Shown here in pieces: positions 34,601-64,000 of a stretch of DNA of 64,000 nt. Within the stretch, counting starts at the first letter, position 1. Each line of letters starts with the position of its first letter. Position numbers and translations under genes: made by a program. Source of the stretch: Hormiphora californensis (Eukaryota; Ctenophora; Tentaculata; Cydippida; Pleurobrachiidae); assembly GCA_020137815.1 (NCBI GenBank), contig CM035356.1:7182211-7246210 (forward strand), read 5' to 3'. Under the pieces are notes generated by a model that was given only the letters and a program-made list of their open reading frames with translations, did not search any database and was not told where the DNA came from.

Positions 34601-36371
34601 GTGGTTACTGAGGGAAGAGAAAAAAAATAAAAGAGCTCCAATTACTATCCAATAAAACACTTACTAGCATATTTGACACGAGAAATGGTAGGGGTGGTAA
34701 GGCTCCTTCAGATGCCACAACACATAATCTTCAATCGGGGTATCGCACTTGTTGCAAATGTGCATTTTCCGTTTCTTCAATAGATCGTGACAGTCGATAC
34801 ATATCGGCCTGAAAAAGATGGGGGTTTCAGGGACTGTGTTAGGACTGTGTTAGGAGGGTGGTGGGTATGATAATATTGGTCTGAACAAGATGTAAAGTTT
34901 GTGATTTAATATATCAATACATTCGGAATACTGAATAGTATCTATAATACTACATTACCTCGCTCTCCCTCTTTTTTACTGTATACAATGCTTGTTTTTT
35001 ATAACTTACACACACACACACAAAACGATTACAGCAGACTGCACTGGATAGAAGATTCAATGTATGTGAAATGGAGAGAGAGAGATATTGGAAAGATATT
35101 GGAGAGTCTAGAGATATTGGAAAGATATTGGAGAGTCTAGAGATATTGGAGAGATATTGGAGAGATATTGGAGAGATATTGGAGAGATATTGGAGAGATA
35201 TTGGAGAGATATTGGAGAGATATTGGAGAGATATTGGAGAGATATTGGAGAGAGATATTGGAGAGAGATATTGGAGAGAGATATTGGAGAGATATTGGAG
35301 AGAGATATTGGAGAGAGATATTGGAGAGATATTGGAGAGATATTGGAGAGATATTGGAGAGATATTGGAGAGATATTGGAGAGATATTGGAGAGATATTG
35401 GAGAGATATTGGAGAGATATTGGAGAGATATTGGAGAGAGATATTGGAGAGATATTGGAGAGAGATATTGGAGAGAGATATTGGAGAGATATTGGAGAGA
35501 TATTGGAGAGATATTGGAGAGAGATATTGGAGAGATATTGGAGAGATATTGGAGAGATATTGGAGAGATATTGGAGAGATATTGGAGAGATATTGGAGAG
35601 ATATTGGAGAGATATTGGAGAGAGATATTGGAGAGATATTGGAGAGATATTGGAGAGATATTGGAGAGATATTGGAGAGATATTAGAGAGATATTGGAGA
35701 GATATTGGAGAGAGATATTGGAGAGAGTTATTGGAGATCTTTTTTATTGGCAATTACCCAACAATCAATAACTTAACAATCACAATTTCCAGTTCCCCAC
35801 ATCCCTTATTCCCATTTCTAATTCCCAACTCTTACCTTCCTCCACTCCCTCTCTAACACAGTTCTTATTCCCAACTCTTACCTTCCATTGTGTTTGAAGA
35901 ACCCGTTCTCACACAGCTCAGCACCGCACATGTAACAACCGAAGCACTCGGGATGCCACTTTACATCAAGAGCCTCAATAACACGTCCAATAACCCAGCC
36001 ACCTGTAATATATAACGACGTTATAAACCTTAGATGTTGTAAAAAGGGTGATGCAGTTTGTACCATGGTGGCGTGAGAAAGGATCCCGGTGAGACCTATT
36101 GATTTGAATGAGGAGCGGTTGCCATGGGCGTGAACCCTACAGTGAGATAAATAACAACCACAATATGCAGCTGCATACTTACCACATGAGCCACAACCCG
36201 GCAACCACCCCCCGGTGAGCCATGTTACAACAATAACACTTACCGCATGTGAAGCACATAGGTGCAAAGTTGACGGTGTAACAGTTGTGACAGTATGGTC
36301 GGTCCTCGTGCTCGTAGAACACACTCTCCTGGCTGGGGTCATCCTTGAAGGGTCGGAAACACTGCACACAC
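31675..36371 (-). CDS. LIMS: PINCH/LIMS shared core: second half of LIM1 through LIM5
   Basis: PINCH is the LIM-only adaptor of the integrin-linked kinase/parvin complex at integrin adhesions. Exons: 36371-36244, 36002-35882, 34808-34665, 34478-34328, 34185-34044, 33643-33565, 31900-31675 (TAG). All junctions are GT-AG with matching phase. Protein landmarks: VFYEHEDRPYCHNCYTVNFA (end of LIM1), IGRVIEALDVKWHPECFGC (LIM2), HICNKCDTPIEDYVL and PYHPYHFSCQIC (LIM3), CAACKKAIDGRAIKAVDKAW (LIM4), LFGVRCFYCDN and VIKVLNKNYC (LIM5), then VIEMDMKPYCRHCYDKFP, matching the PINCH end. The tail is extended by about 45 Lys-rich residues. The first exon needs two bases from upstream; two different upstream exons supply them. 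One intron holds a 1.34-kb perfect foldback (32173-33513). Confidence 0.92.
32173..33513. mobile_element. Foldback element: two 662-bp inverted arms, 17-bp loop
   Basis: Left arm 32173-32834 and right arm 32852-33513 are complementary with exact positional symmetry (coordinates sum to 65686). Frames in the two arms (32263-32640 and 33046-33423) translate identically, so the arms look identical. Symmetry stops abruptly at CACGGCGTGCC, with unrelated flanks, which argues against an assembly fold-back artefact. It sits in the last intron of the PINCH gene. The frames do not look like protein genes. Confidence 0.9.
33945..34035. mobile_element. Miniature pogo-like element (91 bp)
   Basis: CAGTTGGACCCCGATTTACC at one end and the complement CGGGGTCCGGGACTG at the other, with TA on both sides. 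It lies 8 bp from the splice donor of PINCH exon 34185-34044. Confidence 0.8.
35070..35737. repeat. 11/13-bp minisatellite, unit GAGAGATATTG
   Basis: About 60 copies of an 11-bp unit (ATATTGGAGAG), some lengthened by GA to 13 bp, in a PINCH intron. Open frames of 170-267 residues on both strands are repeat artefacts. Confidence 0.95.
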
Positions 36372-36971
36372 CTGGTGGAGAAGGGGGGTGTTAGGGGTTG
36401 GGTGGGGTGTTAGGGGGTGTTAGGGGTTGGGTGGGGTGTTAGGGGAAGGTGTTAGGGTGGGTTTGCGGACAGATAAAGAGATGTGAGTGAGAGAAAGAGG
36501 ATAAATAGAACTATGAAGTGTGATATTGGGATATGATTGCTGTCATGATATATTGTATCGAGCTTGATGAATAATGTATGGCTTTGGGGTGGTGTCTCAT
36601 CTTTTCTCTCCCAGCCTCTCCTTCCCTCATTATAAAGTATCTCTATCTCTCTCTCTCTCTCTCTCTTGTCTGTATTTTCCCTATTGCATACAATTGGACA
36701 GTGAGTAGCTCAGTTCTTGTGCAGGGAATAATTAATTTTAATTACGTTGAATTACAGCACGCCGAATAGGTAGACGCACAGCAAGAGAAATAAGAAATGT
36801 AAGAAACTGCCAAGACAGCCCTATCCCAGTTCTGTTTAATTGGCAAGTGAGAAAAAGCTAAACTAATTGATGTCAAGTCCTGCAAGAAACTTATAATCTA
36901 TAAAACAACCAGTTAGAACAGCCCTTCCTCTATCACAGCGCTGGCAAGCCCCCCCCCCCCGGCCATTCAAC

Positions 36972-37080
36972 TTACACAAAACACTGGTTATTCCAGAATA
37001 GTCCTTCCCCCCCCCCACTTACACAAAACACTGGTTATGCCAACACTGCCATTCAACTTACACAAAACACTGGTTATGCC
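36972..37080 (-). repeat. Triplicated exon end and splice donor
   Basis: The 3' end of LIM half-exon B with its donor (sense AACCAGTGTTTTGT|GTAAGT) occurs three times: at the exon end itself (37056-37079) and at about 37017-37040 and 36972-36992. The two extra copies are downstream in the intron. Confidence 0.85.
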
Positions 37081-40000
37081 AGAAAAGTCCTCCGCTGCTG
37101 ACAATAAGGGTACTCTTCTGGAAGCCTTGTTTACACACCGCACAACACTTCTCTAACTGGTAGATCCTGTTGTCCCCTGGTTGTGAAACCCACACCTCCT
37201 TTTGGGTGGGGGGATGAATATAAAGTGGATGAATTGGAGGTATATCCAGATGAAGAGATCTAAACTTGCATATCCAAGAGATAGTCTAACAATTCAATCT
37301 AACAATTCAATCTAAACTAGTTAGTTCATCACAGGAAACGACCGAACCGGGTTTTTTTCCACCGAACCGAACCGAACCGAATTTGAAAAACTTTTTTACC
37401 GAACCGAACCGAACCGAACCGAACCGAATTTCGGTAAACGAACCGAACCGAACCATACCAAACTTTTTCTGTATAAATGTTTCTCTAAAAAGTCATGGAG
37501 AGCACCGGTCAAGGTATTGAGAATCATTCTCTGAAATTTTGTTAAAAAAAGTTTGGAAAAATTTCAAAGTCAATTTTATCGAAAATTTTCTATGTCAATT
37601 TTTGCGTACGAATCGTGTTTCGAATCGGCAATGCTATACGGGAATGGTATTGCTAATTAGCAGGATTAAACGAACCATGAATCGTGTCTCTCTAAATTTC
37701 CTAATTAGATTTGATGGGGGATCACGTATCAGCACGATCCATCTCGGACCCACTAATTAGCAACATCACTCCCGTTTAGCATTGTCGATTCGAAACACGA
37801 TTCGTATACCAGAATTTACTTAAAACATTTTCCACAAAAAAATTTTCACAAAATTTCTGGGAATGATTCTCAATACCTTGATCGATGCTCTCCATGAATT
37901 TTTAGAGAAACATTTAATTTTGTGAAAAAACTTTGTAAAATATTTCAAAAGTCGATTTCGTAAAAAAAAAATTATATGCCAATTTTGCCGTACGAATCGT
38001 GTTGCGAATCGGTGATGCTATGCGGCAGGATTTATCGAAACATGAATCGTTTCCCCTAAACTTCCTAATTAGATTTGATGGGGGATCACGTATCAGCATA
38101 ATCCATCTCGGACCCACTAATTAGTTAGCAACATCACTCCCGCTTAGCAATGCCGATTCGAAACACGATTCGTACGCAAAAATTGACATAGAAAATTTTC
38201 CATAAAATTGACTTTGAAAATTTTTTCACAAAATTTACTTTAAAATATTCTCCAAACTTTTTTACAAAATTTCAGAGAATGATTCTTAACACCTTGATCG
38301 GTGCTCTCCATGAAAAAATAGTTTTTGAATTTGTTGACCCTCTCATGAGGACACGATTCGACGGGAAGTCACGTATCAAATCAATCCATATCGAACCCGC
38401 TAACTAGCGAAATCATTTCCACATAGCACCACCACGGTTCATACGGCGAAATTGACATTGAAATCTATAAAAAAATTGTGAAATAATTGAAAAAATGATG
38501 GCTGAAAAAGCCCGATTTTTGGCCATTTTTTGAACAAAAAATTCGGTGGTTCGGCCAAAATTTTCCACCGAACCGAACCGAACCGAACCGCCGAAAAAAC
38601 ACCGAATTTCCGAACCGAACCGAACCGAACCGAATATTCGGTCGCTTCCTGGTTCATCACAAAATGAACAAAATGAACGTACCTTGTCAAGGTCAACATC
38701 ATAGATGAACATTGCAGGGATATCAATCCTGGCCATCTCCATTGCATCTTTGATCTCAGCCATCACTTTAGCGTGTTGTTTGTGGATATACTTTGGAGCT
38801 GGCGTCTGGAGATGTTTAGTAGTATCCTCTGTGTACGTTATTGGAATTTCTGGGGGGTCTTCAGTTGCTGCCTCCTTTGGTTTCACAGAGACCCTCCGTT
38901 TGATACCATCCAGAAGGGATCCTATGGAGCCCTTTCTCTCTCGTTTATCCCCATCAAGTGTATCCAGAATATCCCCAGCGGAGTTAGATCTCTTCACCCT
39001 CTTCTTCTTACTCTTTCTCTTGGTAGACGGGCTGCATTGGATCTCTACACTTTTGAAGGTTCGGAGATCCTCTGTCGACCGTGTTCCTAGTTCCACATCA
39101 TCCAAACTACTCATGTAGGATAACTTCCGGGATTGATGGCCACCCTGGGCAGTGGGCCGACCGTAAAACTCGGATGTCCGGCGGGGAAGGGCCGGTTTCA
39201 GACTGCTCTTTCTATCCAGCTGGTTACCAGGAAGACTAGCAGTGCTAATCTTCCTGTCAAGTAGTTGCTGGGGTGACGACATGGCGCTACTGCGTCGTGA
39301 GGATCTGAAATTAGGAGATCCGTGAACCTGGCTGCTCTGTCTTCGACCCATCCGGAACGCATTTGGTGATGCTGGCAACGATTTCAACTTCTCATCAGTC
39401 CTGATTTTTTGGGAGATCTGCTCAGCAATCCCCTCACAAAACATATCCAAATCTTCAAAAAGATCACCCAACACATCTTCATCACTCATCCTACTCTTAA
39501 CCGTTGTCTTGATCACATCCTGGAGATGCTTGTTCTTTACCTTGTGATACGTCAGATAATCAGCCTGAACCACCAGACTTATCCTCTCGATATCGATCGC
39601 AAAGTTATCAAAGAATTCCTCCTCATCAAAATCATCTTCATCCAAATACTCATAACTGGGTGTTCCTGTGCTGCTCCCAACACTATTCTCGTATGCCGGT
39701 TCAACAATCCTTGCTAGAGGGTCTGTAAAATGGGCCTGCATCTCAGGAGGTACAAGGTGGGCAAACCTATCGATATCAACCAGCTCTAGGATAGTGGGAT
39801 CTAGCACCAGATCTGATGTGTCTATCTTTGCCATTCTGTTATCCATCCCAACTTTATCAAGGCTATCAGAGGAGAATCCTGAGTCCTTACTAAATCTGTT
39901 GTTGTGCTCCTGAAAGAGCGATCTCTTCCTCTTTAAGGTTGAAGTGGCTGCATTCAGTTGGAGGACCTCGTTAAAGAAGTGGTCCGGGGTTTGGCAGTTT

Positions 40001-40137
40001 TGGTCGATGGAATTCTTCCGTGTATCAAAGGCAAACCGAACATCAGGGCGGCCCTTTTTCTCGTTTTCAAGGTACCGTAGGGTGTCATCGTAGTTACCCC
40101 GGATTACGAACTTGAAGCAGGTCGGAGTAACAGACAT
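37062..40137 (-). CDS. LIMS: PINCH/LIMS alternative 5' exons, set B
   Basis: Exon 40137-38683 starts at ATG (MSVTPTCFKFVIRGNYDDTL), with an in-frame TAA about ten codons upstream, and encodes 485 residues ending DIPAMFIYDVDLDK. It is mostly disordered-looking, with an acidic part (YLDEDDFDEEEFFDNF) and many basophilic kinase sites (RRTS, RRVS, RKIS, RKSS, KRSNS, RKGS). I recognise no domain. It joins in phase 0 to exon 37198-37062, which gives EKCCAVCKQGFQK and FWHNQCFV, the first zinc finger of a LIM domain (CxxC, HxxC), and ends in phase 2. That fits the shared core (VCVQCFRPF). PINCH proteins usually begin directly with LIM1, so this N-terminal extension is unusual. Confidence 0.8.
37332..38651. 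mobile_element. hAT-like non-autonomous DNA transposon (1.32 kb)
   Basis: The inverted ends start CAGGAA(A/G)CGACCGAA and are flanked by an exact 8-bp duplication GTTCATCA (37324-37331, 38652-38659). Both are hallmarks of hAT elements. Subterminal arrays of ACCGAACCGA lie at both ends. The interior has inverted copies of a module with CGATTCGAAACACGATTCGT, GGGGGATCACGTATCAGC and CTAATTAG. No transposase. Its end lies about 30 bp from the donor of exon 40137-38683. Confidence 0.85.
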
Positions 40138-40146
40138 GGTATGACT

Positions 40147-40235
40147 GGGATGGGACGTGAATTATATAATGGGAATCAAAGACAAGAGTTGGGATGGGAC
40201 GTGAATTATATAATGGGAATCAAAGACAAGAGTTG
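40147..40235. repeat. Tandem duplication upstream of exon set B start
   Basis: Two copies of a 44-bp unit containing GGGATGGGACGTGAATTATA, just upstream of the ATG at 40137. This would be 5' UTR or promoter of set B. Confidence 0.75.
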
Positions 40236-40559
40236 CATTGCACTGAATGCTTCAAAGGATACTAAAAACACTAGATAGGGTTAAACAAGCTACACTGGAA
40301 GCTAGATGGCAACAAATAGTAGTTGTTAAACATGCCCCATAAGAGTCTTATGAGGGCATGTTATTAAGACGACGTGTTGATAGGCTGCTTCAACAACGTA
40401 TTAGTTATTGGGGTGTTATCGATATCACAAATCACAGTACTTTCTCCTGTAATTTCAGTAAGAAACTAAGGACTAGCAAGCAGTGGATATTAGTAAGACC
40501 CGAAACATTTGTAACCACTAAGGGAAATATTACTACTTTAAGATTGGGTGTTGGTTGAA

Positions 40560-40850
<291 letters not shown>

Positions 40851-41856
40851 GAGATGTAAACAGGTGTATGATCTAAGATCCGGGTTGAGAAACTATTTTT
40901 TCACATCATCCCAAATTCCAGTGACCTTATTGGACTAGCACTATTATGTCGCAGAAATAACCCCTATCACGTGTCATGATTGTCGCAGTGATAGGATACG
41001 ACAAGGATCAGTCACTAAGGTTTCGCTGGACGTGAAGCTTCAATACACACCCCGCAGCTGATACTCTCAGCTCGGAACTTGGATGGAAGCTATTGGTGAA
41101 GCTGAAGACGTACAGAGCTATAATCAGTATAGGATCCCTTACTAGGACAGCTATATAATCACTAAATAAACTGCTGCACGAGAGATTATAATCAGTAAAT
41201 AACTGCATGGGAGATTCCCTAAATCCTAATAAGTAAACTAATAATAATAATAATAATATTCCGCGCTTATATACCGCCCATACCCGACGGAAACATGTCA
41301 AAATATTGGCGATGCTCCGACGAGTCATCAGAGCGGTATATCCTCGATTAAATATATGACACACACGAACACTCTGGTTGAAAAAAGAACAGTATATTGT
41401 AAGACTAAACTACCATAATATCAGTTGAACAGTATTCATCGTCAAATAATTCTATTTGTATGCTAAATTATTATGTTCTAACCCTCCTTTACTTGTGTGC
41501 CAAGCCTTGAGAAGGAAACAAATTATTGGTGAAAAATAAGGGACTGATAAGGGTCACATATTTTTGGGTCACACACACACATATTATCTGTTCAGTAACT
41601 AAGTGATGTGAGCCTTGTGCATACCACTTTGGAGAAGTGTAGATTGATATTGTGAGACTGTCCCAACAGAGCGGATTGTGGTATACTCGGTGACTTTGAA
41701 TCTTGATCTAGCCAATCAGTGTTCATGATAAGAAAGTATAGGGCGGGGGAGTTGAGGGATGAAAGGATGACTTAGAAAAAGAGGGGTATATGAAACTGTG
41801 TACTTTTTATATTATGTATTGTGTTTTGGGATTGGGAATCCAGACCAAACAGAATA

Positions 41857-41897
41857 CAGTCGGAAAGGGTTTTGCTCGGTAAACCGGGATCAAACTG
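41857..41897. mobile_element. Very short pogo-like element (41 bp)
   Basis: Starts CAGTCGGAAAGGGTTTTG, ends in a diverged complement (GGGATCAAACTG), and has TA on both sides. It lies 40 bp from the donor of LIM half-exon A. Confidence 0.6.
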
Positions 41898-41937
41898 TAA
41901 AAACAAACTACATACAAACAAACAAACACAAACTTAC

Positions 41938-64000
<22,063 letters not shown>

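Noticed and set aside
34950-35856. Long frames of up to 267 residues on both strands
   Set aside because: They come from a stop-free 11/13-bp minisatellite inside a PINCH intron.
38413-38682. Extension of the set B exon reading past DVDLDK
   Set aside because: It reads through the GTACGT donor into the hAT-like element; the exon ends at 38683.

Overview
The window is nuclear DNA from an animal. Genes are split by many GT-AG introns, AATAAA signals follow stop codons, and the three recognisable genes belong to metazoan adhesion, signalling and secretory families. The introns are full of GA/TC microsatellites, tandem repeats and small terminal-inverted-repeat (TIR) elements. An invertebrate, perhaps a non-bilaterian such as a sponge, is my guess; the sequence alone does not settle it. 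I rebuilt exons by hand from reading frame, splice sites and phase. There is no transcript evidence.

Layout. (1) 667-14578, minus strand: the 5' part of a protein kinase N (PKN) gene with all three HR1 (Rho-binding) repeats and the start of the C2-like domain; the kinase domain lies beyond the left edge. Its first intron carries a LINE ORF1-like gene with a one-base frameshift and a pogo-like MITE. (2) 14579-17105: the head-to-head gap between PKN and the next gene. (3) 17106-25526, plus strand: a quiescin sulfhydryl oxidase (QSOX) gene. The thioredoxin part and the C-terminal half of the Erv domain are clear. The exon for the FAD-binding start of Erv is missing, and the intron where it should lie contains about 0.8 kb of corrupted-looking homopolymer sequence. 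The 3' end can be read as a membrane form or, by one more splice, a soluble form. (4) 25.5-31.3 kb: weak evidence for two further genes, a minus-strand membrane protein (26.5-27.0 kb) and a plus-strand multi-exon gene (28.9-31.2 kb). (5) 31675-64000, minus strand: a PINCH/LIMS gene with five LIM domains. Two 5' exon sets each supply a different first half of LIM1 and join the shared core in the same phase. One set is a 485-residue exon plus a LIM half-exon (37062-40137); the other is at least eleven exons running off the right edge (41938-64000). A single-exon gene for a secreted, two-repeat protein (62391-63095, plus strand) sits inside one of its introns.

Mobile DNA includes a hAT-like element with an 8-bp target duplication, a mariner-like element, several pogo-like MITEs with TA duplications, a 1.67-kb TIR element, a 580-bp TIR element with telomere-like sequence, and a foldback element with two 662-bp arms that appear identical.

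The most unusual pattern is that many splice junctions are followed, on the intron side, by tandem copies of the junction itself. The two alternative LIM1 half-exons and the nested secreted precursor are the most interesting gene-level observations.
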